Source of the DNA: Bacteroidia bacterium
GTDB taxonomy: Bacteria; Bacteroidota; Bacteroidia; B-17B0; Aurantibacillaceae
Direction: 5' to 3'
DNA: 42,169 bases
Assembly (NCBI GenBank): GCA_025451115.1
Contig: JANWKZ010000107.1
Span: 1-42,169 of the forward strand
Numbering within the stretch: position 1 is the first letter of the stretch; every line of letters begins with the position of its first letter. The position numbers and the translations under genes are program-made. The notes below the pieces were generated by a model. It did not search any database and was not told where the DNA came from. It was given only the letters and a program-made list of their open reading frames with translations. This document shows, in pieces, positions 1 through 7,691 of this stretch.

Positions 1-43
1 GAACTACGGGATCTATGCTTATTGTAACGTTATAGATAAACAT

Positions 44-1312
44 CTAACTTAAATTTCTAACCACTAATTGAACCGTATAACGACTCTTTTGCTCCAATAA
101 AACCTGCTTGTTGATACAAACGCGGTCTATGGTCGATTGATCATAGTAACGGATGGTCACCAGCTCCACATTCTCATTATACAGTACTTTATATTCCTTC
201 TGAAGTTCTGCAACCAATTCGGGGATCTTCTTTTCGTCCATATCCACGCAAACCGAAAAACTGATGGCCGATAGTTGCATCACGTGACTTTTAACACCAT
301 ACTGATGGAACAAAGCAAATATCTTGCTCAGGTTCTCCTCAGCGATGAAAGAAAAATCGCGCGGCGAGATCGTAATAAGCAGTTGGTTTACTTTAAAAAT
401 AAAAGAAGGAATAGGTAAATGGCGATTGATATCCTTAATAACTGTTCCCGTCGCCTCAGGATTAACAAATGACTTTACATAGAGCGGAATATTTTTATTC
501 TGCAGTGGCTTGATCGTCTTCGGGTGAATGACAGTGGCGCCGTAATAGGCCAGCTCGATGGCATCCTGGTAGGTGAGATCTTCTATCAGTTGGGTATTAT
601 TGAACCATTTTGGGTCGGCATTTAATACACCCGGAACGTCTTTCCAGATAGTTACGCTTTCGGCTTCGGTACTGTAAGCCAGAATAGCCGCGGTATAATC
701 AGAGCCTTCGCGACCTAAAGTTGTGGTGAAATTCTCACTGGTTCCACCTAAAAATCCTTGTGTAACAATAACCTTATTCTTTTTGAGGACAGGCATCAGT
801 TCCTTTTGAGCCAGTTTTTGTGTCAGCTCAAAATCTACATTTCCTTCGCGGTATGTATTATCCGTCTGAATGATCCCGCGGGAATCCATCCATTCGCAGT
901 TAATTCCGTTTTCCTTAAGATACGCTGCTACAATGCGGGCAGAGATCACTTCTCCCATGCAAACGATCTGGTCATACTCATGGTTATACCCGTAGCTTGG
1001 TTCATCTTCTATCGCCCATTGCAGTTCCACAAAATCGTTTTCTACTTGCGCATAGATGGGATGAGAAGTATTCGGGAAAAGCTCCTTTAGAATTCCGGCA
1101 TGAAAGTTTTTGACCTCGTCAAGCACGGTCTGAGGGTCTTCTTTTTTGTAAAAGAAGGCATTGGTGAGTCGCTCGAGGTTATTGGTGGTTTTGGCCATGG
1201 CCGATACCACGATAATGAGTTCCTCTCCGGCAAAACGCTTTAAGATAGCCGCTACATTTTTCACAGCCGCCGCGTCCTTAACGGATGCTCCCCCAAACTT
1301 GAAAACTTTCAT
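44..1312 (-). CDS. lysC: Aspartate kinase (monofunctional)
   Basis: It phosphorylates aspartate in the first step of the lysine, threonine and methionine pathway in the cytoplasm. The N-terminus carries the kinase signature KFGGASV, and GREGSDYTAA and DPKWF mark the amino-acid kinase fold. The last ~130 residues look like an ACT-type regulatory region (LLITISPRDFSF onward), so feedback control by an amino acid is likely but not shown. At 422 aa it is slightly short for a stand-alone aspartokinase, and no homoserine dehydrogenase domain is fused. I chose the ATG at 1312 because MKVFKFGG is the usual N-terminus; a TTG three codons upstream is less likely. It is the last gene of a minus-strand run after radC and the acyltransferase, 26 nt downstream of the latter. 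A TATTTTTG box lies just upstream. Confidence 0.93.
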   Translation of the reverse strand: MKVFKFGGASVKDAAAVKNVAAILKRFAGEELIIVVSAMAKTTNNLERLTNAFFYKKEDPQTVLDEVKNFHAGILKELFPNTSHPIYAQVENDFVELQWAIEDEPSYGYNHEYDQIVCMGEVISARIVAAYLKENGINCEWMDSRGIIQTDNTYREGNVDFELTQKLAQKELMPVLKKNKVIVTQGFLGGTSENFTTTLGREGSDYTAAILAYSTEAESVTIWKDVPGVLNADPKWFNNTQLIEDLTYQDAIELAYYGATVIHPKTIKPLQNKNIPLYVKSFVNPEATGTVIKDINRHLPIPSFIFKVNQLLITISPRDFSFIAEENLSKIFALFHQYGVKSHVMQLSAISFSVCVDMDEKKIPELVAELQKEYKVLYNENVELVTIRYYDQSTIDRVCINKQVLLEQKSRYTVQLVVRNLS

Positions 1313-1318
1313 AGGATA

Positions 1319-1326
1319 CAAAAATA
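1319..1326 (-). promoter_or_regulatory. Candidate -7 promoter element for aspartokinase
   Basis: Read on the minus strand the bases are TATTTTTG, matching the Bacteroidota -7 consensus TAnnTTTG. It ends only 6 nt before the ATG at 1312, so a transcript from it would be nearly leaderless. No good -33 TTTG is visible, so this rests on one element. Confidence 0.35.
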
Positions 1327-1338
1327 GCTAATTAAGCC

Positions 1339-2439
1339 TTACGTAAACCGCTCCCGCAGGTTAGTAATAGGCTTTTCGAAGTAATTGTACACCAGGGCGG
1401 AAAATACCAGGGTGCCCGTCCAATAAAGGAAGTAGTACAACCAGCCGTGCTCCCAATAATGGGTATTGTTCACGATCAATGCAGCCGCTATTCCCAGGTT
1501 GGTCAGGTAAACGGCATAAGAAATTATACTGAGGCAAATGACCGCCTTGGCAAACTTACCCGACCCCGTTTTTTCCTGTTCGGCCAGCGGTAATAGAAAC
1601 ATAGCCGCCAAAGCAGAAACCGTAAAATAGGTTGTGCAGGCAAAGTAAGGACTGTTATTGAAATTGTAATTCAGAACAATGCCAAACAGCACCGCGCCAA
1701 CAAAAAAACAGATCCATTTACTTTTTACCCAAAGGTCGTTATAGTAAAAATGTATCCAGGCCGCCAACAAACCGAAACCAATACTGTCGAAGCGGCAGGG
1801 CACCAGTTTTCGGATCCAGAAATCCCATATCTCGTAATCAAAGCTCCCGGCGTTTCTTGCTTTATAGAACCGAACGGCGGTTGAAAATAGGATCATGGCA
1901 ATGGTAAGAAACAGGAACAAGGCTTTTCTGTTCTTCATAAAAAAGGAGCAGATCAAAATTCCAATGGGGAAAAGCAGGTAGAACCACTCTTCTATGCTCA
2001 GGCTCCACGATTCCCAATAGAGAAAATCATAGGGCTTAAAGAAGTTCTGCATGAAAACAAAAAATGTAATAATGTATTTATTGATAAAGCCGTTAGCCAA
2101 TCCAAGCGCTATCAGCAGAACGTTCAGTGCCAGGAACAAAAAATAATTCGGCAGGGTGCGGAACCAGCGTCGAACAAGAAACTTTTTCACGAAAGAAAAA
2201 CCGATCTTCTCTTCAGTAGCTAATCCGCGTAATAAAATTCCCCCAATGAGAAATCCGCTTAGGACAAAGAAAAGGTCAACCCCGTCAATGATCGGAATAC
2301 TGGCCAATGTGGGAGAAACCTTTTCCAGGATAAAATTCCCGTGTTCATAAACCACGATGAAGACCGCCAGCGCGCGCAGCACGTCGAGCCCGTATACCCG
2401 CTTGGGGTTGTTTATTTCGGCGCGCAGGATATTGAGCAT
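1339..2439 (-). CDS. Acyltransferase 3 family membrane protein (OafA/YrhL-like)
   Basis: This is an integral-membrane O-acyltransferase of the acyltransferase 3 family, whose members acetylate or acylate lipopolysaccharide, peptidoglycan or exported sugars. The N-terminus shows the family pattern YGLDVLRALAVFIVVYEHG with the conserved Arg and His, followed by FFVLSGFLIGGILLRG and about ten hydrophobic segments. The 366 aa length fits a bare acyltransferase core without a fused SGNH hydrolase domain. It starts 2 nt after the radC stop, so the two genes are probably co-transcribed. The acceptor cannot be told from the sequence. Confidence 0.85.
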   Translation of the reverse strand: MLNILRAEINNPKRVYGLDVLRALAVFIVVYEHGNFILEKVSPTLASIPIIDGVDLFFVLSGFLIGGILLRGLATEEKIGFSFVKKFLVRRWFRTLPNYFLFLALNVLLIALGLANGFINKYIITFFVFMQNFFKPYDFLYWESWSLSIEEWFYLLFPIGILICSFFMKNRKALFLFLTIAMILFSTAVRFYKARNAGSFDYEIWDFWIRKLVPCRFDSIGFGLLAAWIHFYYNDLWVKSKWICFFVGAVLFGIVLNYNFNNSPYFACTTYFTVSALAAMFLLPLAEQEKTGSGKFAKAVICLSIISYAVYLTNLGIAAALIVNNTHYWEHGWLYYFLYWTGTLVFSALVYNYFEKPITNLRERFT

Positions 2440-2441
2440 AT

Positions 2442-3149
2442 TTAAATTAGGCCCTCATCGGTAAAACTATAGTAGGCGCCTTCGCCCACTATAATATGAT
2501 CCAGCAATTGTATATCGAACAAATTAGCGGCTTCCTTCACTTTACGTGTGAGTTGAATATCCGCGTCGCTGGGTTTTATATTTCCCGAAGGATGATTGTG
2601 TGCCAACACCGCCGCGCTGGCCAGGTTCTCGACTGCCATTTTCATCATCATGCGTACATCGGCTACGGTTCCGCTCACTCCTCCCCTGCTTACCAGTTCG
2701 GTCTTTGTGATCTTGTGCGCACGGTTCAGCAGCATGATCCAGAATTCCTCATGAGGCAGGTCACTAAGCTTCGACTCAATGTGTTTATAAGCATCCATGC
2801 TGGTTCGCACAACCGTCTGCTGTGGAGATTCTGTGTCTTTCTTCCTACGGCCCAATTCCAGCGCTGCAACAATGGTAATGGCCTTAGCCTCACCTATTCC
2901 TTTGAACTTCTGCAGATCGGCCACCGATAATTTGGCAAGATCGTATAGATTATGATTATTTTCTCTAAGTATCCTTTGAGCCAATTGTACCGCCGTTTCG
3001 TTGCGATTACCACTACCTAATAAAATAGCGATCAATTCGGCATCCGACAGCGCCTGTTTTCCTTTTAAAAGCAGTTTCTCACGCGGACGGTCGTCCTCGG
3101 CCCAGTTCTTTAGGGGTATATGTTGTAAAACTTCCTCTTCCATACTCAT
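2442..3149 (-). CDS. radC: RadC family JAB-domain protein (UPF0758)
   Basis: The N-terminal part has the RadC signature WAEDDRPREKLLLKG and ALSDAELIAILLGSG, followed by a helix-hairpin-helix-like stretch (LQKFKGIGEAKA). The C-terminal half is an MPN+/JAB metalloprotease-like domain with AHNHPSGN and a downstream Asp (SDADIQLT), the zinc-binding pattern HxH...D. Despite the name, a direct repair role is not established for this family. I prefer the ATG at 3149 (235 aa); an in-frame TTG lies at 3164. It is divergent from the MFS gene at 3199 with about 50 nt between them, which must hold both promoters. Confidence 0.9.
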   Translation of the reverse strand: MSMEEEVLQHIPLKNWAEDDRPREKLLLKGKQALSDAELIAILLGSGNRNETAVQLAQRILRENNHNLYDLAKLSVADLQKFKGIGEAKAITIVAALELGRRKKDTESPQQTVVRTSMDAYKHIESKLSDLPHEEFWIMLLNRAHKITKTELVSRGGVSGTVADVRMMMKMAVENLASAAVLAHNHPSGNIKPSDADIQLTRKVKEAANLFDIQLLDHIIVGEGAYYSFTDEGLI

Positions 3150-3198
3150 AAAATTACGAGGCAAGTTAATAAAACTTCATTTACTTTTACCATAATTT

Positions 3199-4464
3199 AT
3201 GAGCGCGCCCGTTTCGGCACTTGGCATTTTCGAAAACCGGTCCTTCCGCAACTTCATCCTGGGCAGGCTCTTCACCACGCTGGCTATACAAATGCAAATG
3301 ACCACCATTGGCCTGCAGATGTACTATGAGTACCTGCAACATCTGAAGGCCGAGCAAAGCGCTTATGTATTAGGCCAATTGGGACTCTACGAAGCCATTC
3401 CTTTTATCATCACCTCCTTTTTGTCGGGCTACCTGGCCGACCGCTTCAATCGCAAACATATTATCATGCTTAGCTGCACGGCCATCATGCTTTGCTCGGT
3501 AGTGCTTTATTTCATAAGTACACATAAGATCATGTTTTTTGAAAAGCTGGGTTACCACGTTTTCTTTTTTGTAACGATCGTTATTGGGATCATACGTTCG
3601 TTCAATTCGGCCAGTCTTATGCCTTTTATGTCGGAGTTGGTAGATAGAAATCTATACCTTGCTTCCGCCACCTGGAATAGTACCGTATGGCATGTGAGTT
3701 CTATTAGCGGGCCTGTATTGGGAGCGCTTCTTTACGGGTTCACCAAATCAGCAGAGACCACTTACCTGGTAAATGCTTTCTTATTTGGTGCAGGAATCCT
3801 TTCCTTCGCTATTATAAAATACAATCCAAGTGAAGTGAACCACATCAAAGAGGGTATACTTAAAAGTCTCCGGGGCGGGATTGACTTTGTATTTAAACAG
3901 AAGTTGCTGCTATCAGCTATTTCTTTGGATCTTTTCGCGGTGTTGTTTGGCGGAGCGGTTGCCATTCTTCCGGTGTTCAACGACAAAATACTGCATGCCT
4001 CTCCAGAGCAATTTGGCCTTTTGCGTACAGCACCTGCTGTCGGTGCCTTGTTGATGGGAATTATTTTAACTATTCGTCCGCCGGCCAAACGCGCCGGGGC
4101 TTCTTTGCTATGGGCCGTAGTTGGATTTGGAGTGTTTACGATTCTTTTCGCGCTTTGTGAATACTACTGGCTGGCCTTCGCGGCTCTGTTGATGACCGGC
4201 GCGCTCGATAATATTAGTGTAGTAGTTCGTCAATCCGTAATGCAATTAGTAACGCCCGATCATATGAGAGGGCGCGTTTCGGCGGTGAACAGCGTTTTCA
4301 TCGGTTCTTCCAATGAAATCGGCAGTTACGAATCGGGATTAGCAGCGAAATTAATGGGACTTATTCCGTCTATTATCTTTGGAGGAGGAATGACGATATT
4401 GACGGTATTAGGAATAAATGCACTGAATCCGAAATTAAAAAAACTTGATCTAACCAAAGTTTAA
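3199..4464 (+). CDS. MFS transporter (DHA3/EntS-like)
   Basis: A 421 aa, roughly 12-helix major facilitator. The loop between helices 2 and 3 reads GYLADRFNRKHIIML, matching the MFS motif GxxxDRxxRRxxl. A second signature, TPDHMRGRVSAVNSVFIGSSNEIG, is typical of the DHA3/EntS-type exporters. The substrate cannot be predicted. It is followed after 3 nt by the M24 peptidase gene, so the two are likely one transcript; a peptide or amino-acid derivative would be a natural guess, but that is inference only. Confidence 0.88.
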   Translation: MSAPVSALGIFENRSFRNFILGRLFTTLAIQMQMTTIGLQMYYEYLQHLKAEQSAYVLGQLGLYEAIPFIITSFLSGYLADRFNRKHIIMLSCTAIMLCSVVLYFISTHKIMFFEKLGYHVFFFVTIVIGIIRSFNSASLMPFMSELVDRNLYLASATWNSTVWHVSSISGPVLGALLYGFTKSAETTYLVNAFLFGAGILSFAIIKYNPSEVNHIKEGILKSLRGGIDFVFKQKLLLSAISLDLFAVLFGGAVAILPVFNDKILHASPEQFGLLRTAPAVGALLMGIILTIRPPAKRAGASLLWAVVGFGVFTILFALCEYYWLAFAALLMTGALDNISVVVRQSVMQLVTPDHMRGRVSAVNSVFIGSSNEIGSYESGLAAKLMGLIPSIIFGGGMTILTVLGINALNPKLKKLDLTKV

Positions 4465-4467
4465 ACC

Positions 4468-5730
4468 ATGAACAGAAGAAATTTCATCAAAACAACCGGG
4501 CTTGTAACGGCAGTTTCCGCTATCAGTCCTTCTTTGTCAGCAGAGACTATCACGAAAAATGTATTCGATGGTTTTATTCCGAAGGAGATCATTAACGCTA
4601 TCCGATCAAGGATAAAGCTTATTACACCGGAGGAACGTCTACAGCGGATCGAGAGGGCGAGGCAATTAATGACTGAAAATAAGATAGACGCAATCCTCAT
4701 GGAAGGTGGAACATCCTTAAGTTATTTTACCAAAGCAAGATGGGGACGTTCAGAAAGATTGTTCTGTATGGTGCTGCCCGCCAAAGGCGATGCTTTCTTC
4801 ATTTCACCAAAATTTGAAGAATCAAGAGCTAAAGAGCAAACAGAAAACGCGCAGGTACATTGCTGGGAAGAAAACGAAAGTCCTTACGAATTGATCAAAA
4901 AAGTACTGAAAGAAAGAGGCTTGCTTTCCGCTACTTTAGGAGTAGAAGAAACAACCAGACATTTTGTTACTGAAGGAATAAGAAAGGCTATTCCAGCACT
5001 TAAAATTAAAAGTGCCGATGCCGTAACTGCCGGATGCCGGAGCGTAAAAACAGCACATGAAATAGAGCTGATGCAGATCGCCAACGACATGTCTGCCGAA
5101 GTTTATAAGGCTGCCGTTAAACAATTAAAGGTTGGAATGAGCGAGAATGAATTTGGAGAGATCATTTCAAATCTATTCGGGGAATTTGGTGTTGGAGGCG
5201 GTGCACTGGTACTTTTTGGAGAAGCCAGCGCGCATCCGCACGGGTTGGTAAAAACAAATTACCTGAAAGAAAATGATGTAGTGTTGATGGACGGAGGCTG
5301 TGAAGTGGAGGGTTATGAATCAGACATCACCCGAATGTGGATGTTCGGCAAGGCTTCAGATAAGGCTTTAAAAAACCTAGAGCTAGTTCGCAAAGCGCAG
5401 GACCAAGGATTAAAGGCTGCGAAACCAGGCGTAGAAGCATGGACTGTTGATGCAGCAGCTAGAAAAGTAATTACAGACAATGGCTATGGTCCCGGGTACA
5501 AATATTTTACTCACCGTCTCGGTCATGGTATCGGAATGGATGGTCACGAATGGCATTACCTGGTTGGAGGAAATAAGCACATTCTAAAAACAGGAAATAT
5601 GTTCAGCAACGAGCCCGGCATTTATATTCCCGGTGAGTTCGGGATACGGCTGGAAGATGAAATGCTGATCACTGAGAATGGAGCACGCCTCCTTCTACCT
5701 CAGCAAGACAACTTCGAGAAGATGTTCTAG
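4468..5730 (+). CDS. Tat-exported M24 family metallopeptidase (Xaa-Pro peptidase-like)
   Basis: The protein begins MNRRNFIKTTGLVTAVSAIS, a twin-arginine signal (RRxFIK plus hydrophobic stretch) with a likely cut near SLSA. The C-terminal half is a pita-bread fold with the dinuclear metal ligands visible: D275 and D286 (DGG...SDITR), H353 (LGHGIG), E382 (NEPGIY) and E396 (RLEDE). These ligands are complete, so the enzyme should be active as an aminopeptidase P, prolidase or creatinase-type enzyme. Tat export suggests folding with metal in the cytoplasm before translocation. Its 420 aa length is normal for the family. It sits 3 nt after the MFS gene. Confidence 0.88.
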   Translation: MNRRNFIKTTGLVTAVSAISPSLSAETITKNVFDGFIPKEIINAIRSRIKLITPEERLQRIERARQLMTENKIDAILMEGGTSLSYFTKARWGRSERLFCMVLPAKGDAFFISPKFEESRAKEQTENAQVHCWEENESPYELIKKVLKERGLLSATLGVEETTRHFVTEGIRKAIPALKIKSADAVTAGCRSVKTAHEIELMQIANDMSAEVYKAAVKQLKVGMSENEFGEIISNLFGEFGVGGGALVLFGEASAHPHGLVKTNYLKENDVVLMDGGCEVEGYESDITRMWMFGKASDKALKNLELVRKAQDQGLKAAKPGVEAWTVDAAARKVITDNGYGPGYKYFTHRLGHGIGMDGHEWHYLVGGNKHILKTGNMFSNEPGIYIPGEFGIRLEDEMLITENGARLLLPQQDNFEKMF

Positions 5731-5789
5731 GAAGGTTATTCGTTAATTGTATGCGTTATTCGTACGTATAACCTAGAACGCATAACGAT
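5731..5789. repeat. Compact direct and inverted repeats between converging genes
   Basis: The 59-nt gap holds the direct repeat GTTATTCGT at 5735-5743 and 5755-5763. It also holds two inverted pairs: AGGTTAT (5733-5739) with ATAACCT (5768-5774), and TATGCGTT (5750-5757) with AACGCATA (5777-5784). The arms interlock, so only one pair can fold at a time. It may stop transcription of one or both converging genes, but it lacks a clean T-run. Confidence 0.45.
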
Positions 5790-6959
5790 TTACTTGCCAG
5801 CTACTTTCTTCATCAGATCGGCGGGCACCGCTTTTTTATGAACCGTGATGCTTATGGTTTTCAGTTTCACATACTCAGGTGAAGCGTAGAAATAACCATC
5901 ACAGTCGTTGCGTTTATTGCCCCATGAATTCTTTACCAGGTAGTATTTATTTCCATTCTGATCGGTAGCTGTGCCAATAAGGTGCATACCGTGATCGTCG
6001 ATGGTAGTATAGTTATCAAACCCTTCCTGTCGCATTTCTTTAGTTATATTTTGCTGTTTGCAAGGTTTAACGAAGCAATTGTCTTTATCCACATCGCTCA
6101 TTTTATCCCAACCCTCAGGCACCAAGGCCAAACCGTCTTTAAAACGGAAATACGTTTCGCTTACATCGGCAGCCCAGGCCACACCGTAGCCGTTGGCCAA
6201 AGCGTTGTCAATGGTCTTCATCATATCTTCCATCGGTACGTTGTTATATTCTTTCCAGGCCCAATTATCAGGTACTTCCAAAATAAATGGTTTGTAAAAA
6301 GGGTGGTGCGTGAAAGAAGAAAGCGCTATATAATCATCAGGATTCAGTCCTAACTCAGCCGCGTAGCTCTTCGGGGTATATTTTTTCCCTTGATACTCAA
6401 ATTCCTCCGGAGCCTTACCTAAATATTTATCAAGGACAGATTCAACGGTTGCTTTATAAGCCGCCGGATCGATCTTTTGGTTCTTCGGGTCAACTACTTT
6501 TTTCATCTCAGCCAACAGCGTTGAATCCATTTGCTTGTGGTTGTATGGATAGGTCTCCAATTCGCGGAACCCGTTATTGTAAACTTCCTGCGGAACAATG
6601 CCGAAATTCTTCCAGCAGTAGATCACATCGCTGGGCTCTCCACCTTCCGCAAACTGGGCAGCACCATGCATACGCACATAATTCTCGGCTTTGAGCGGAT
6701 ACGTTTTACGCACTACGTACATCGCACTCAATTTCACACCCTTGATCTTCTTCATGCGCATTACTTCCGATTCAAAGAAAGAAAGCGTAGAAAAGCTCCA
6801 GCAAGTACCGGTCATACCCTGATTCTGCACCGGTCCGGCATCGATACTTTTGGTAATGGTGAATTTATATTCGCTGTTCTTTTTATTGGTAGCGGGCGCC
6901 TGGGCCAGCAGGTTCAGGCCGATAAGACCAAACACAAAAGAGGATGCAAATTTGTTCAT
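5790..6959 (-). CDS. Secreted C1 family cysteine peptidase (bleomycin hydrolase / PepC-like)
   Basis: A papain-fold peptidase related to bleomycin hydrolase and aminopeptidase C. The catalytic set is visible: Q47 and C53 in QNQGMTGTCWSF, H323 in DDHGMHLIG and N344 in VKNSWG. The N-terminus (MNKFASSFVFGLIGLNLLAQ) is a Sec-type signal peptide, so the enzyme acts in the periplasm or outside, unlike the cytosolic PepC of Firmicutes. At 389 aa it is somewhat shorter than typical PepC. It lies downstream of infC but beyond the hairpin at 7027-7052, so it probably has its own promoter. Confidence 0.88.
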   Translation of the reverse strand: MNKFASSFVFGLIGLNLLAQAPATNKKNSEYKFTITKSIDAGPVQNQGMTGTCWSFSTLSFFESEVMRMKKIKGVKLSAMYVVRKTYPLKAENYVRMHGAAQFAEGGEPSDVIYCWKNFGIVPQEVYNNGFRELETYPYNHKQMDSTLLAEMKKVVDPKNQKIDPAAYKATVESVLDKYLGKAPEEFEYQGKKYTPKSYAAELGLNPDDYIALSSFTHHPFYKPFILEVPDNWAWKEYNNVPMEDMMKTIDNALANGYGVAWAADVSETYFRFKDGLALVPEGWDKMSDVDKDNCFVKPCKQQNITKEMRQEGFDNYTTIDDHGMHLIGTATDQNGNKYYLVKNSWGNKRNDCDGYFYASPEYVKLKTISITVHKKAVPADLMKKVAGK

Positions 6960-7026
6960 GTTTCTGTTTTAGGTAAGCAAAAATAGCGAAATATCCTTAG
7001 CTACCTCTCCCTCGCTTAGGGGGAAT

Positions 7027-7052
7027 AAAAAAGGGCCCTGAGGCCCTTTTTT
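7027..7052. terminator. Strong bidirectional-type terminator after infC
   Basis: A perfect 11-bp stem (AAAAAAGGGCC at 7027-7037, GGCCCTTTTTT at 7042-7052) encloses a CTGA loop. The A-run on one side and T-run on the other give a U-tract on either strand. It lies 17 nt after the infC stop and ends the thrS-infC transcript. Confidence 0.9.
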
Positions 7053-7069
7053 CCACTATATGGAACTGA

Positions 7070-7678
7070 TTATTTCTTCTTAGGTGCAATGATCATGATC
7101 ATTCGTTTACCCTCCAGCAAAGGAAGTTGCTCGGCTTTCCCCCACTCTTCCAGCTCGTTGGCAAAGCGCAGCAACAGGATCTCTCCCTGCTCTTTAAAAG
7201 CGATCTCACGGCCCCGAAAGAACACAAAGGCTTTCACCTTAGCTCCATCCTTCAAAAAGTTCATGGCGTGGTTCCTTTTAAAGTTATAATCGTGCTCATC
7301 GGTATGCGGACCGAAACGGATCTCCTTTACAATAACCTTCGCGGCTTTGGATTTAGCTTCTTTCTGCTTCTTCTTCAGCTCGTACAGGTATTTTTTATAG
7401 TCGATGACCTTACAAACAGGTGGGTCGATCTGTGGAGCTATCTCCACAAGGTCTAACCCTTGCTCGCGGGCAATTTCTAAAGCTTTTTGAATAGGATAAA
7501 CGCCCTGCTCAAATCCTTCTCCAACCACACGCACTTTTTGCGCAGTGATCTTTTCGTTGATCTTGTGGGCATCTTCTTTTTTCTGGGGGCCTCTGTATCC
7601 GCGGTTAAACGGTTTGTTTCCCTGGTAACCTCCGGGCCTGCTGCCTCCGGGTTTTGGTCTGAATGGTGTTGCGATAAT
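7070..7678 (-). CDS. infC: Translation initiation factor IF-3, AUU start
   Basis: IF-3 binds the 30S subunit and checks initiator tRNA and start-codon pairing. The core is unmistakable: [38 protein letters not shown] and [18 protein letters not shown]. The first ATG/GTG-type codon in frame, a GTG at 7534, would remove the conserved HKINEKI segment. The frame stays open upstream with no ATG, GTG or TTG that keeps that segment with a sensible leader, but an ATT lies at 7678, 13 nt after the thrS stop. This gives a 202 aa protein with a Gly/Arg-rich N-terminal tail ([14 protein letters not shown]). An AUU start is the classic infC arrangement, in which IF-3 represses its own translation. An ATC one codon later is the alternative. 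Confidence 0.92.
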   Translation of the reverse strand: MIATPFRPKPGGSRPGGYQGNKPFNRGYRGPQKKEDAHKINEKITAQKVRVVGEGFEQGVYPIQKALEIAREQGLDLVEIAPQIDPPVCKVIDYKKYLYELKKKQKEAKSKAAKVIVKEIRFGPHTDEHDYNFKRNHAMNFLKDGAKVKAFVFFRGREIAFKEQGEILLLRFANELEEWGKAEQLPLLEGKRMIMIIAPKKK

Positions 7679-7691
7679 TCTTAATTTTAGT

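Noticed and set aside
1-43. The first 43 nt, checked for a partial gene.
   Set aside because: They hold no sustained reading frame with family similarity and appear to be intergenic.
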